From Serilophus lunatus (Eukaryota; Chordata; Aves; Passeriformes; Eurylaimidae), in contig VXBA01000323.1 in assembly GCA_013399895.1 (NCBI GenBank), positions 186,001-250,000 on the forward strand: DNA of 64,000 nucleotides. The letters run 5' to 3'. The first letter of the stretch is position 1. Each line of letters starts with the position of its first letter. Position numbers and translations under genes: made by a program. Positions 41,201 to 56,200 of the stretch are shown here, in pieces. The notes below the pieces were generated by a model. The model had not been told where the DNA came from. It saw nothing but the letters and a program-made list of their open reading frames with translations, and ran no database searches.

Positions 41201-44200
41201 AGTAATATCTAAAACCAAAATTTTAGAATTATGATAATAAACGACATCTAATTGTAGATATGAAAAAGACGCTTTTTTTTCTTAAATAATAGTGATTAAA
41301 AATTGCAGATTGTACATACACATGGCACAGGACAGCACAAGCTACTAAAGCACACCTGCAACTATCAAGTATGAAATTCTCTTTTTCCTTAATCTAAAAC
41401 AAATAAAAGTACCAGCACATAGCATCTTCTTAATAAAGTACAAAAGATATTTCAACAACATTTGTAACTATGCCAGCTAAAGACATAAAGAGAGAAGAGA
41501 CAGGTTCTTTTCAGTGGTACCCAGTGGCAGGAACAGAGGCAATGGCCACAAACAAACACGGGAGAGTCCATGTCATTTTCACCGTGTGGGTGACTGAGCA
41601 GTGGAAAAGACTGCACAGGGATGTTCTGGAGTCTCCCTCCTTTAGATATTTAAAACCTGTGTGGACATGGTCCTGAGCAAACAGCTCTTAGGTGGCCCTG
41701 CTTGAGCTGGAGAGTTTGATCAGATGACCTCCAGAGATGCCTCCCAACCTCAACCATTCTCTGATTCTGTGAAAAAGTAACCTCATCCCCTAGCAAATAT
41801 CTTTTTGCTTTCTTTAATCAAATGTCTAAAGGCTTCAGGTACAAAAGGATCTACCTTTATACAATCTAGTTTGTTTTCTTGTGTAATACAGATCAAAGCA
41901 TTTTACCCATTTACCTATACATACATATAACCCTTTCCATGCAAATATTTCCTGTGTCTGCCTCTCCTATCATTTATTTGCCCAATACACAATCTCTGAA
42001 AGGCAATGAATAGAGGAGAAATTACGGCAACAGATTAACTAATTGAATTAAAATTCCAGTTATGTGGTACTTTTATTATTTTTGTTTTGAATACATTACT
42101 GGTTAGTTACACGTATAGAATTCTCAGCATGAGATGTCTTAATCTAGGAAGCCTAGACAGAAGCTATCACACTCAAAAGGAAGGTCACAGCAGAGAGGCT
42201 GTGAACACTATTGATGCATTTATGCCCCAACACAGTAGAGCAAAAAAAGATATACCTAATAAAAATAAGAAATTATTTTTTAAAAAACCTATCAAATTTT
42301 CTGAGTTCTAAAGAAAATAGTGAAAAAGGCTAATCTGCTCATGAAAGGAAAAAAGGGAAGGAGTAAGTTCAAAATATCAAGAAGGGTATTATTTCAGAAG
42401 GTCACTGAAGAGACTATGATTTCACAGGTAATGAAGAAAGCTTTCAGAATGCATTGTATGTATTTGTGTGCATATATCTGTATAGAAAGCACTCACTGTC
42501 ACAATCAGGCAATAAATAAATTATTAATGTGCATAATAGTAATTATGCCCCGTCCCTGAGAGTGTTCAAGATCAGTTTGGATGAGGCTCTGAACAACCTG
42601 GTTTAGTAGAAGCTGTCCCTTGCCGTGGTAGATGGATTGGAACTAGATGACCTTTAAGGTTCCTTCCAACCCAAACCATTCTATGATTTTGTGATAATTG
42701 CAGAGGAGAGAAAATGAAATAAAGATAAATCATGAAAGAAATTGCAAGTTAAAAAATAGAAAATGAGAGGAACACTTACAAAGGAGTTTAACAAAGCAAA
42801 TAAAGCAGAAATATAACTAGCTTACAAAATTCTTTATTTGGAGGCATTAGATTAAAATTTAGTATATTGTAGGTCTAATCTCCATTAAATACAAGAAATG
42901 CTACATCATTGTATTACATTACTGAATAATTTGTTTTACATGTGAATTGTGTAAAAAGGGTGAAGTAAGGCCTGACTCTCAAAACTTGTTAAGTCATAGT
43001 TACTTACTCTTAATTTTCGGCTTTGCTTTCTAACCAGTTTACCATGTTGAATGAAATGAACAGGGTATTGATTTATTGCATTGTCAGCTTTATGTCGCAG
43101 CCAATCTTCATAACCCTAGAAAACAGTGAAATGGAATGATGCAGTGATGCAGATTTGGCTGTAAAGACACAGAAGAGCTTGCAAGAAATTTTTTAAAAAA
43201 TTATCCTTGATCAAGATAAGGAAAAAAATATTCTCACTAGAACAAATGAAATTGTGATACATGTCAGTAATTCACTCATGCTGGCTACCTACGAAAAACA
43301 GCGTTTACAGTTGCAATTGGTCAACAACATTATGTACTTTAGTGAAGACATTTTGATGAATAGGGATGTTTCCAATGCGTAGAACAGTTTCTCGTTGCTC
43401 GTGCTCTATTGACCCTTGAGTAAATGCAAAGTACTTATAAAAGCAGTTGCAGAGAAGACAGAAGTGCACAAAATATATTTCGTAAGACTAGGACTTTATC
43501 CCGCAAGATGATAAAGAGATGACCTGACTAAAGGGGGTCATATTCCCTGACTGTCATACAATTAAGCCAAGCTTTTTAACCTTTTATATAATATATATAG
43601 TTGTGAAGAATTTTGTTTCAAGAGACTTTGCAGAGTAACTTATTTTTATTGCTGGATTACCCTATGAATTTGTGTTTTATACAAACAGACAAATTAAAGG
43701 ACGTGGAATCTGCAACTTTCCATTGGAAAGGTGCTGCCATATGATAAAGATTAGGACTAACAAAGTCACCAGTGGTTAAGAGATGATGAATACCACTTGC
43801 AGTCTGTAGCATTTTTACATCTAACTCTCTTGAGCATATTTGAAATTCAGTGTAGAATAAAAGTATCACTACCTTGGATGCCCTCAGAGATAATCTGGGA
43901 ACTCACAGAGACTCTGTAATTTTAGTGTATTATACTTCTAGGGGTTGATACAGCTCCTCAAGCAGGTCCCAAAATCTACACCAGTCACTGGAAGACTGAA
44001 AGACTCAAGGAGATAGACAGAACTGTGCTAGCAGCACAGCATGTCATAATCCAGGCTTTGGTAGGTAGTTACTAACAGTAAGAATTTAAAGTATAACATT
44101 TCAAATCTTAATATTTGGAAAGCCACACTAAAATACAAGCTCTTGCATGTATCAACTTCCACTCAAAGAGAAGAGCTGGATTTAACTATGGAATATAATC

Positions 44201-47200
44201 AATTATGTGTAGTTAGCACTATAAAGAAACAAATACAACTCTGTATAGCTTCTTTGAAAACTCGTGGAGGAAAAGTCTGCATTTGGCATAAAGACTGCTA
44301 AGGTAATCAGTTATCTATTCAGGAATAATCAAAATTATCCTCTGTTTTGGGTCTGCCTGGGATGGATCTTTACAGCAGTCCATATGCTGCTGTGTTTTGT
44401 ACTTGGGGCTAAATCAGTTTTGGTTACAGCCCTGTGTTTTGCCTACTGCTGAACAGTGCCTTCAATCTTCACCCACACTAGACCAGCAGGCCGGGGGTGG
44501 GCAAGAAGCTGAGAGGGGACTTTGCTGGATGCCAGACCCAAACTGACCTGACTTTCTCTTTAGTTTTACTTTTCCTCACTAGATTACTCACCTGTTTGAT
44601 AGCTGTTACAGTGATGACAAATAAAAGTGGAAGTCCACTTGTAACTGGACTAGTAGGTGTATCGATGATTAACTGCAACAAAAGGAACAAATATTTTCTG
44701 GTTAAGTGTTTGTGAATGTAAGCAGTCAATCTTTCAAGTAAGATCTTTCAGGCAATCATTTCACCAATATGTTAGAAGGCATCAAGAAACTTTGATTCAA
44801 AAGGACAATACTTCAATACAACTTTAAGAATATATACTATAGCAACAAAAAATTGAAAACTAGGTGCTATTAGAAGGTATAATACTGTAGTTAGATCACA
44901 TTAACATTCAGACGTTAATGCCTTACAAAAATATTTGCTTGCAAGAGTTGAGAGAAGTACTAGACTGAAGAGCTGTAGTTTTGGAAGCAAAATTACAGAG
45001 CACCATTAGAAATTAGCATGGTGCTGGCTTTACACGTTGTATGATACAACTGTTCTTATGCATGCAGAAGTAAATCCTTGAACAATGAACTATGGCTTCT
45101 ACAAACAAAAAGATAGAATTCAGATAGGGAGTGCAAGTGACAAAATCTAAATTGTCATGGGAATCTCATCACTTTTCTTTCTACAACATCTGGTGTGCAA
45201 AATAATACAAAATAGTCTTAGTAAGATTTCTATTGTTTAACACATTTAACTGAATGTGAAAGGTTCAGAATGAAGACACCTAGAAAGCAGCACACTAGTT
45301 ATTCATGGTACTAATTACAAAAATGAGTATTTATGTACCACCCTAAGCAAGCATCATATGCTTGCAAGTATCTATATTTTGGTTTCTCTACAGCTTTTGA
45401 TGACATTACAGCTGGGAAACTGATGCCAGGGCAATATTTTCTTATAAAATATCCTATTTTGCAGAACTAACAAAACATTATCATCAACATAATTTATAAT
45501 ACCAGGTTTACTGATCTGGATGTTTATTACGAAAGAGAAGTGACATTCATTCTTTTCAGTTTTATCAAGACATAACTTGCTATCAAACCAGTGATGGTAT
45601 CAAATTCTCTTTAGATTAGATTCACATTTACAACCTGGAAATGAAACAAACCTCTTTTTGTCACATCATCAGTGTAAAAGGCTGTCTACATTCAACCATT
45701 TACCTCCTTAGTAGTGATAGAAACGATTTTATTTTTTAAACTTTTTTCCACACCTCTTGTTTTTAGAAAGATTCCAGGAACTTACTGAAAAATGGGGATA
45801 GCTTACCTGAACAAGGAAAATGATGAGAAAATAGAAGTTAGCTACTCTTCTGAATTGCTCAAACAAATTTTTTGGTACAAAGTTCCAAAATGTGTACTGA
45901 AAACGAATTAAAAAATGATGAGTGTTTCTGAGGGAAATATTATTCACATTCTATGCAAAAAAAAAAAAAAAAAATCAAACAACTTCAAAATTCACATTTC
46001 AGGATTAAATTAATTTACTGAAATTCAATTTTAAATTAGCTAATACATTCACAGAATCATATTGATTTTCTGCACTGTGACAATCTTTGCACTAAGGACT
46101 GCAATATCTACTAAGGACTGTAATTTTTAACTAGCTACAATGCTCATTCAGAGATTTAGTTATTTAAAGCAATCAATGGATTTCAAAAGCATCTAAGTCA
46201 CTTTTAATTCATTTCTATGTTGTATGCATGACTTGAGGGGATAGGTGGCACCCTGAGAGTCACAGGAAGAGAACCAAGTTGTCAGCCTCTCTTCTGTTCC
46301 TTGTCTGGGACACAAACATACTTCTCAAGATAAATTATAGTGGTGAGTAAGAGCAAATGGCTGCATGTTCTCCACTGATCTTCCAAATTCTCGAAAGTTG
46401 TGTAAAATGACATATAGGAAACAATGCATAAAACTGCAAATAGAAAAAGCAAAAACTTCATAGGAAAAAAATATAAAAGCAAGAAAGGACCTTATATCAT
46501 CTAGCTTCCCTCCCCTGCCCTGCAGCAGGTTCAACTACATTCTTTTCAGACAGTTCACTCTGTAGCTCCAGCAAAACATTGCAAGGATTGTTTATTGGAA
46601 CACATGTAAAAATGTCAGCTAAAACTTTGTGAAAAGGTTTGAAAAATGGCTTGAGAAAACTAACACTGCATCGTCTTATTATCCAAATTATCCTTTGACA
46701 TGCAATAAAATGACAACTCCAGTAAAACTTTCATTTCAAAGGAGATGGGCTAAGAAGCTTATCCTAATTTATTTGCTCTGCAACAAATGTGCCTTGTCTC
46801 CTCTTGGCAGATTGCACTTATACTTGCTGATAACCAAATTATTCTATGAGCTAGACATCTTCTAAATTTGGCCCCAAAGGCAAAAACAGACAGAGCTCCA
46901 GAAGAAAAAGTACTTCTAGTACATCTGCAGACAAAAAGGATCTTTGAGACCTCTGCCTTAATTGCATGTGAAACCCTTATTATACAGACTAACTTGTTTA
47001 CTTCTTGAGAGTTAAAGCCTGGACATGTCTAAGACATAGGAATGAAATATTCTTTTTCTATCATGTGCCAAAAATCAGTATGTATTCTAAACATGCCCTT
47101 ATTTACTACTTATCCTGGATAATAGCTACTTCAGTCACCTGTGAGCAAGCCAAAACTCACACAGGCAGACATGCTAACAGCTATAAAATCAAACGTTCAA

Positions 47201-50200
47201 TCAGAACGTTTTTCATCAGACAGGAATGCAGTTTTCACTGCCCACTACACCCAGCTACTTATCTTGGAATTTTCAAAGAGAACCAGCTAGATTTGTTTAT
47301 TTTTCCCTGCACAAAAATCCTGATCATTTAAAACTTTTATGATGACAACATGGATTCTATTCTGTGACAATAATGGCACATTTTCATCATTATCAGGTAA
47401 ATTATCTTTGTTTTCTGATTCGTTCCATATATTTTTCAAGAATCTCTACCTGCTAAGCAAGAAAAAACTAATAGAGGTAAAACACAGTGAAAAATGTTAA
47501 CGTTCTTCTGTTTACTTCTTTAATACAAGAAGTGTTTTTAATGTGGTAAAAGATATTTCTGACTGTTAGAAGTTTGATTGATACAAGCTCCCCAAATCAC
47601 CCTTCATTACAGAAAAAATGTAATCTCTTATGCAGTAACTTCCCCTTTAAATCTCCTAGAGGGTTATTTGACTAAATAAGTGGTAAGAGCATATTATTGT
47701 CAGATTAGGTATTTGAAAAGTCTGAATGAAGAAGTCAAGTAAATCAATTAAAACAAAAATCTACAAACACACTGAATGTTCACCTTTACCCTTAGCATCT
47801 GATCCTACTCATATTCCAACCTCAGTTCCTTGTCATGCTGTGGTCTTTCCCACAGCTCCAGCTTTGATCAGCAATTTTTTTAGCTGAATAAAACTGAATA
47901 ACCTGGGAATAGATCTTTTTAAAGGTCTGAGAAGTGCTTCCTAAAATGGATCCTCCTTTAACTCGTAGGCCTTCTTGAAACTTAATTTTCAAACAACCTT
48001 ACAGACTTTATTACACTGGGTTTCAGACACAGGAAGTACACCTTTATTCCACGCATTCATCTTCAAAGGAGAAGTCGTGATTTTCGAAGTTTAGGCAAGA
48101 AAGACCACTAAGATGTCTAGACAGACTTTTCCCTGCCCCAGCCATCAGTAGCTCAGAGCAGCATCTACAAATGGATAGTTAATGTTTAACGGCCATAATC
48201 GTTCCTCAGAGAAACAACAGAGTGGCTACCGCTCAGAATGAGAATTATCTCATGACCGAAACTTCAAGGAAGTTTCTCTACACTAGTTAGGTGGGAACAA
48301 AATAAAAATGTTTAAGGGAAAGACATTAAAAATGATGATATTAAATGCATCAGATTACTGCGCCCAGTGTTAGTACTATCTCTCTTCTTCAGATAATTTT
48401 CAGTCATGCTTTTTGTGAACTCTGAAGTTTATGTATATTTCACTACCTTTTTCACTGTAATTTGCTTGAAGGATGTAAGGTTATCTAAACAGTTATGTAC
48501 TACTTGAATAAGCTTTTAAGTTGGGGAAGGCTTAACTGCTCTTCTCCAAATGCCACAAAAGACTTAGAAGCCACAGCACACATGTGCTTTTTGCATACAC
48601 CAAACAGCAAGTAGTGCATTCATCCAAGAGATGAACAAATTGTGCAGACAGATGCATCTGAAGCACTATGCAAAAAACTGTAAAATCAGTCTGTCTGGTG
48701 TCAAATCAGCATCATTCAAGTAGATTTTCTTCCCATTTATAAACGCAGTACGACCTGCAGTGCTGCTGTACTTCTGTAATCACCTGCTTGAACGACTCAT
48801 GCGCACCTCCACAGTATTCCCATTCATGCCCCTGGTTCCATTTCACCAGTTCTTGCTGATGGCATCTTTACTGATGCAATGTTGCTTTCAACTCAAATAC
48901 CTCCTTGTTAGATCAAGTCACGTGAATTCGAAAGTACAAAACGCAGTGTTCTTGACAACAGTTTAATTTTTTTTAAACACTGTATTTTGACCTTCTCATT
49001 TGTTATCTGCATGCCAGAATTCTGGTTCATGTTTTCAAGCTTCTTTTCCCTTCTTAAGAGGCAGGTATTTCTTTAAGTAGATGGAGTGTTTCTTAAGTAA
49101 TCACTTGACATCAAAAGCTGAAGCAGTAAGAAAAAGCACTCCATAATGCATTATTGAGTTCTGTCAACAACACAGTTTCTTACAGATTATTTAAGCAGTC
49201 ACCATCTCTCTTCCAACCCACTCTGATTTCAATTAATTCCCTCAACCTTTTTCACTTTTTCTTGTAAATTTTTAAAACAATTATGACAAAAAATCTACTA
49301 TGTTGATTCTCATCCCTTCTGCAAAACAGAATCCATTCTGAAAATAATAAATTCAGGGAAGAAAAGAGAAAAGCTGAATAATAACCTTGCAGTTACTTGT
49401 GTCCATGGCGACTTCAACATTTTAAATAGATGGATTTTTATAGTACCTATCAATTACCAAGAAACAATGTATTCTTAAGGCTGCAGTTTAAAAACTAGAT
49501 TGCAGGCCTCTGTGTTTCTCATAGACTAATTTTGACGGAAAGGGACCTTCACGATCATCTAGTTCCAACCCCCTTGCCATGGGCAGGGACACCTTTCACT
49601 AGACCTGATTGCTCTAAGCCTCATCCAACAAGGCTTGAACACTTCCAGAGATGCATCATAGCTCTTTTGGGCAATGTGTTCTAGTCCCTCACAACCTTCA
49701 CAATAAACAATTTCTTTCTAATATCCAAATTAAACCCACTCGCTTTCCATTTACAACCCTTCCACCTGGTCTTATTGCTAAATGCCCTTGCAGAAAGTCC
49801 TTCTTCAACTTTCTTTTTAGGTAGTGGACACAACACTCTCAATATAATACCACCTTACACAGTATTATGCAATTAAAACAATGTAAGTATTACATATATC
49901 ACATACTTATAGCTATTCCCCATCAACCAGATAGCTCAAGAAGGTCTGATCACAAGTTTGACAACTCCTTTTAAATTAGTTTTATTAAAATAGTCTTCTT
50001 TTGAAACACAAATTGTCTAACTATTAGGAAACTGACAGAGTAAACTACAACAAAGGGTATGAAAAACAGGAAGTCAATAATCATCTAAAATCATAAGACC
50101 TGAGCTGAGAGCATGGCTTGTCTAACTCAAGTGACTTCCTTATAAACATAGAGGAAGTTTATAGCAGAACTGACCTATATTCTTTAATGCATTAAATTAG

Positions 50201-53200
50201 TATCAGGTTTTTAACTGGAAGCAAAAAAACCTTCAGACTTCAGTGCTTATAGATGACTCAAAAAATAAGAAGTACTTTGTAATACTTGTGACAATTTGGA
50301 AAGAATGTAGAAAGACAATTGCCAATATTGTTAACAAAAGCATTAACATATGTGCCATCCGCACAGCGTTTATCACTCCATCAAGGGAAGAACACATTTC
50401 TCTGCATCACAAGGTTGTTCATGTCACAGAGATCACTGGAAGCTCTGGTACATGTAGGGCTTTTACAAGTGAGTAAGAGCCACCAGTACATTCAGAGAAA
50501 ATGCAAAACTGAACCTGATTCAGACAAATTAGATCAAATGGTGCCTATACATTTGAGAAACAAGCATACGTATTTTGGCACAGGCTCTCTTAAAAACCTA
50601 TTACCAACAAAGAAGCCTATCTTGAGTCATCCTTGTTCAGCAACCCTCAATCTCTCAAATAGATGCCATTAACTCTAGGAACACATCCCTCGGCATCTGT
50701 AATTATTCAATTACCACTTAAAAAAACCCAAATTCTTCCAGCAGGGATGACTGACGGGAGACAGAAGTCACAGAGAATGTTTGGAAAACAGAAGAAAAAG
50801 TGTGTGAGAGAAAGCTTCATTTTCTCATACATAATCTGAGAAAAATTACCCATCCTCCCTAGTGTTAGGTTTGTACCTGCTTGCTTTCTCCTTCCTTCTG
50901 CTTCTCTCTAACTACATGCAGACTCCGCACTGATACAAAAACCTTAATTTAAGTGCTCTATTAGGGGCAGTACCAGCAGAGGATAAAATATCACTAATAA
51001 CCCTGGACTGAGGCATGGGATGGGTAGATGATTTCTCCTGGGAACACAAGGGACACTGCAGAGAGCCTCTGGCCTAGAAATCTCACCCTGAATAGGATCA
51101 TCAAAACCAAAGAGCTCTTACTTGCTCCCTCTCAAAACCAGCAGTTGTTCACAGGAGAAAATTGGGTTAGTATACTTGGAAGAAGTGCATGTTCGTGGAC
51201 CCACACCCCACCTCCAGGTATTGTTATTCCTGAGCTGGCACCTTAAGAGTCCAATCACTTGAAAAGCATTTAAAACTGACTGCCAACAACAGCTCCTGCC
51301 CCACTAACTCTTTGCACAGCTGTGCACACCTGACTCTTCAACCCTTGCAGTATTGGATCTGACCTCCTTTAACCAGTGTGGCTTGAGACAGTGGATTGCC
51401 TGGGGACAAGCTAGCAGCTCTGTGTTATAGCTGCTTTTAGAGCAGAGCAGTACATTCACACTAAGAGGCACATGCAACACTGCCTGCATTGGTCCCTGTC
51501 CCTTACACATTTGTGTCTAACCACTCCCTCTGCCTGCACAGAGCATGCTACCCTATTTATCGGCTTCATAAATACATGACAAGGCCGGTTCCCACTGTGG
51601 GCTTTGGAGGCATTTTTGCCTTTCAAATGTCATTGCTCAGGGCTGTGTTTGAACTCCTCAACTTGAAACTGCCATCTCATGGCCCTAGAGCGGACAGACA
51701 AATCCTCCCATTATGAAACATCACCAGGGAGAAGTGTGGAACAGCCTTGGTCTCTTCTGGGTTCCAAGTAGCTCATCTTGGTGGAGGCATTTTAGTATTT
51801 CCTTAAGCTTTGGTATTAATATTTCTTCTAAATGTGGCAACAAAATGAGAAATGAGAGCACAGTTCTTTGTGTTTTTATAAAGGACTATAAGGGAGTGCT
51901 GTGCAAAACAGGTACAGCACAAGGGCATGCATTTCTGCTGAAAGAAATATTTCAACATCAGCTGATACATGTCAGAATTACTTTAATTATTAGTCACAGT
52001 GATTAAGATGACCTACAATTAATCAGATTAGCATTGAAGGCTTCCTTTGCGTTGTACAGTATTCTCAACATACAGTGTTACTGTTTCAGATCACTATCAT
52101 AGAAATCAGTGTTAGGATCAGTATTTGATGAGAAGTCCCAAGGAAACAGGCACACAACAGAACACTGCATTGTTTGTGAAACAAAACCAGGACTGCTTCT
52201 GGTCCATTAATAGAGTATTCAGAATTTTAAAGCAGGAGTTAATAATAATACTGTTTTCCCATATGAGCTCAGCTTATTGCTTCTTTATAGGAAGAACAGG
52301 AAATAAAACTACAAGTGAGCATTTTGTAATTTCATAAATAATTTAACTTCAGTGACATCTCTTTAGGCAAATTCTTCAAGCAATAGTTCTGCATCCACCT
52401 CACCATTCAACATTGCATTTTGCTTCAGTATCACCTTCTGGGAGCTTAGCCCTGTTGCCTCTAGTTACATTGGTGATCCATGCACAAGTGGGTTCTGTAG
52501 CTGTAAAAATTTCTCTTTATGAAACTATGATAGTAGAAGCTGGCAGCAAAACAGGACCACTGAGACAAAACACAACATGTTGACCACCCACAGATCTAGA
52601 GGAAAAATAAAATTTTTAAGTCTCTCTAACCCAGCTTTCTCTATGGGTGGTATGGAAAAAACAATCAGTTCCTCCTGCCTAAAGTTTCTGGCTCTGACAC
52701 ACAGAGAAGTCTCCGATCTCTCATTCAACAAGCTATTTCTATTCGGGCATTTGTGAAAACTTTGGTTCATTCCTGTGGTTCATTCTTCAAGTTGTCTGTC
52801 AAGAGCCATAAGCAGCTGTAAGTAAACACGTTCCCACTAAACTCCGTATTGTTGCCTCAAAAAAAGATTTTAATTTTAGTACAATTTTTCCCTCTTTTCA
52901 AGAGACAAATGTGCACATTCAGTTAGTGTTCAGTTTATTGATCCAGCTAGAACAAGAGATGCAAATCCCTACTTTGTCAACAACTGAGATCCTTGAAGCA
53001 GAGCAGTTCTATAAAGATACTGGATCAACTTCAGTAAAAGGGAATTCAAATGTTGAAAAATATTACCAAATTAATAATTAAAATCATCATCCTGCCAGTG
53101 TATAAATCCATATTTTGCTGTGTATTGAATGATTTGTGCATGTCTTCATTTTAAAAGCTCTACAGCTGGCATGGGAAAACGTAGAGACCAAGTCTGAGCA

Positions 53201-56200
53201 AAGGTATGAACTAGCTCCCACACAATCGTTGAACAGGTTAAGGTTACTCTGCCTGGAAAGGAATGTTGTGGAAGATCAACAATAGAATCAAGATGATAAA
53301 CAGGGGATAACTGTAATTTTCAAAGACTTGGAACATGAACTCGAATTAACAAGAAGTTAGAAAAAGAAGGCTCATAGTTTCTTTTGGCAAACATTTCTGC
53401 AGTTAAACTGTGCATAAACTACATATTCTGAGGATTCAGAGGGGCTTAAGAGGTATTGAAGTAAATACTATTACATATAAAATCATCACTTTTTTCTCCT
53501 AAATGGCTAAGTAACACAGCAGCAAACACCAGGGGAGTATTCTGAGAAGGTATCATTCTATGCTTACTTCCTCTTGCATTCTCCCTTACAGATCTACTGA
53601 TGGTGATCATGTACTGTGCCAGAAGGATCTTTGGCAATTCTTAGCTGATCAGGCTCATCCTGTACTACTACACATGAACAAATATTCTGCTTAACATACT
53701 GACTGGGATACTCCCAGCACAATAATAGGATGCTTGGACTGCAAGGACATTTGGTATTACATAGTCATTTTGTAATTTATCAGTCTCTAAAAAAAATATA
53801 AAACCCTTTTGTCATCCTGTGTCAGACCAAGGAAGGTTGCTTCCCACGCAGTTTTGCTAACTGCTACTGCTACATGGTTTAGCTTAGTTTCTTTTTGACT
53901 TAGCAGTTCTACTGCAAAGTAAGTAATTTCAAAATGTGTATAACTTTTTTAAAGAAAAAATGCAAGCCACCTCCCTGCCAACTCAATTGCTTGCTTTCTT
54001 CTCATTTGAAACATTAGGTTTTTCTATCAGCTGGTATTTTGCAGTGCTGCCTCACTATCATGTGATAAATTCAATCAAGGGCACATAACAGCCACTTTAA
54101 AGGCAAACACTCTTGGTAGCTGAAATAGCTAAAAGTTAGATCAACATGAGGATCTACATCACAAAGGTCACTGTCTCTGGAACATAAACGAACTGCATGT
54201 ACAATCCAAAGACATATGTTTTTCACCTTTATTATTTCAACTCAGTCCTTCTGGCAATACATTGTTAAAATCATAACCGAATTAACACATCAAACCAATA
54301 GAATACTTATGTCTGGCTCTATCCTTTCTCATGACAAGGAATGGGTTATTTAGCAGACAGAGTATTAATCACATTCCACAGTGACACTGCAACATACAAG
54401 AAATATCCCTCTGTACTTGAATCAAACTCTTATTTTGCTGACACCAGGAAGCCTCTGCTGAACCACAGTAAAGTGTACTGCTGGAAGGATTAGGAAAGGA
54501 TAAGGTTTATATTATTCCAAAGAAAAGCTGTCTTTCAGGGCATTATGACATGAAATTTGTTAGTAAAGCAGCACAGAGAGAGAAACTAATTCATGAAGTT
54601 TCCTCATGGTTTTAAACTACCCTTTTTAGAAATTCAGTTTGACTAAAACTGATGAAATATGTACTTGGAAGTCCAGAGTTCCTCATCCTTGAAGAGCAAT
54701 CATACACCTCCTTACACAAAAGCACAGCTGAAAGTCTGTCTCGCTGATGCAAAGTGAAGTAAGTATCCTTCATGGATGAAGTAACATTATACAGTTTGCT
54801 TGCATGCATCTTTATTCTGCTCTAACAATTACGGATTTATCATCTTAATTTCACATATTTTATAATTTTTTCAGGAAGCTTATGTCTTTTTCCTATGCTG
54901 CAATAGGTGCTCCCAGAGCAAGTAAGGGACAAGGACACAGTGAAAGGTTAAGATTAGCTAGCTTACAGAACCAGAATGGATGCAAGCCAAATCACAATGG
55001 TGCTTTATTCAGGCTGTTTGGATGAAGCATGTAATAGTTTTCTTGAAAGGGACAGCACAGGCAAGACAGCCTGGAAAGTTCTCATATGCAGGCAACTACC
55101 ATTAAAACAGCTTGCAGCAGTGTAAAGAACCTTTCAATATCAAAGTGTTTATGCAAACTCTGTTCCCTCTTGAAATATTGCCACTGTATTTACTATATTT
55201 TAAGTGAGAAAAATTTAATCAATAAAAACTGAGAAACATATTTATATAAAACGTACATGATACCTTTTGTTTATGGAAAACTATTTACGGATACAGCTCA
55301 CAACTAAAGAGATTCACATTTAAAAATTTTACTGAATATGCTTTATATCCAAATAAAAATATAGTGAAGCCTTCTTCCTGAGCTGGTTGAAGTCATACAC
55401 ATTTACTAATTGCTGTCAGGGATTCCGCAATGCAATCCAGGTTTAAGTCACATTTAAAAATTTCACTCTGCAAAACAAAGTATCTTGAAATTTCCATTAA
55501 TATAATAATCACAACAAGGCATCAACACACATTTCAGAGTTATTTTATTTCACAAAGTATCAGCCACAACTTCAATGGCTCTATTTACATACATCCCAGA
55601 TGAAACATAGCAGGTGAAAAAAAGAGAGAGGTGTCATGGAAGTACCAAAATTTGCATAAAATGTGTTTACTCTTCCATAATTCAAAAGGCAATACAAATC
55701 AACACGTAGAGCACAGGATTTACCGCTGTAGTAGTTTGACTGCACTTCATCTGGATTATTTACTGTGTTACATTTTGAACATCCTACGTAATTAAAGATG
55801 CATACATACTACGCTACTTGTCATTATACTGCTTTTGAATGAAGTATGGACAGAAGGTAGTAAAAACAGCAGTGAAAGAAGCTAGTAAAATGCAAATTCT
55901 CACAGGACAAATGAGACACCATTTGTGAAAAGCGTGGGTTTCAGTACAGCTTTGCCATTATGTTAATGGATGGCAAGTGTTCAGATCCAGGAGGGTAAGT
56001 GCTCAGTTCCTTGAGATCACAATGTTACTAGGGTTTTTAACATGTCTGTTGATTAGAGATACTGTTCAAAAAGAAATTTTCAGTAGAGGAGCTAGTCTTT
56101 CGAATTCATTATTTCATAACTGGTTGGAGAAAGATGAAAATATAAGCACACTAAAAACTTGGAGTTCTCGAGTTGTTAGCCATACAATCAACTGCAAGTG

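Larger units (their letters stand above)
40281..43007 (-). other. ATP11A: Intron 5
   Basis: 2727 bases. It contains two CR1 3' ends, both antisense to the gene (41505-41775 and 42545-42697); the remainder is AT-rich and unassigned. Confidence 0.85.

Noticed and set aside
46470..46580. Possible additional CR1 or SINE fragment
   Set aside because: A short stretch near a CATCTAGCTTCCCTCCCCTG word is reminiscent of CR1 ends, but it is too short and too diverged to call by eye.
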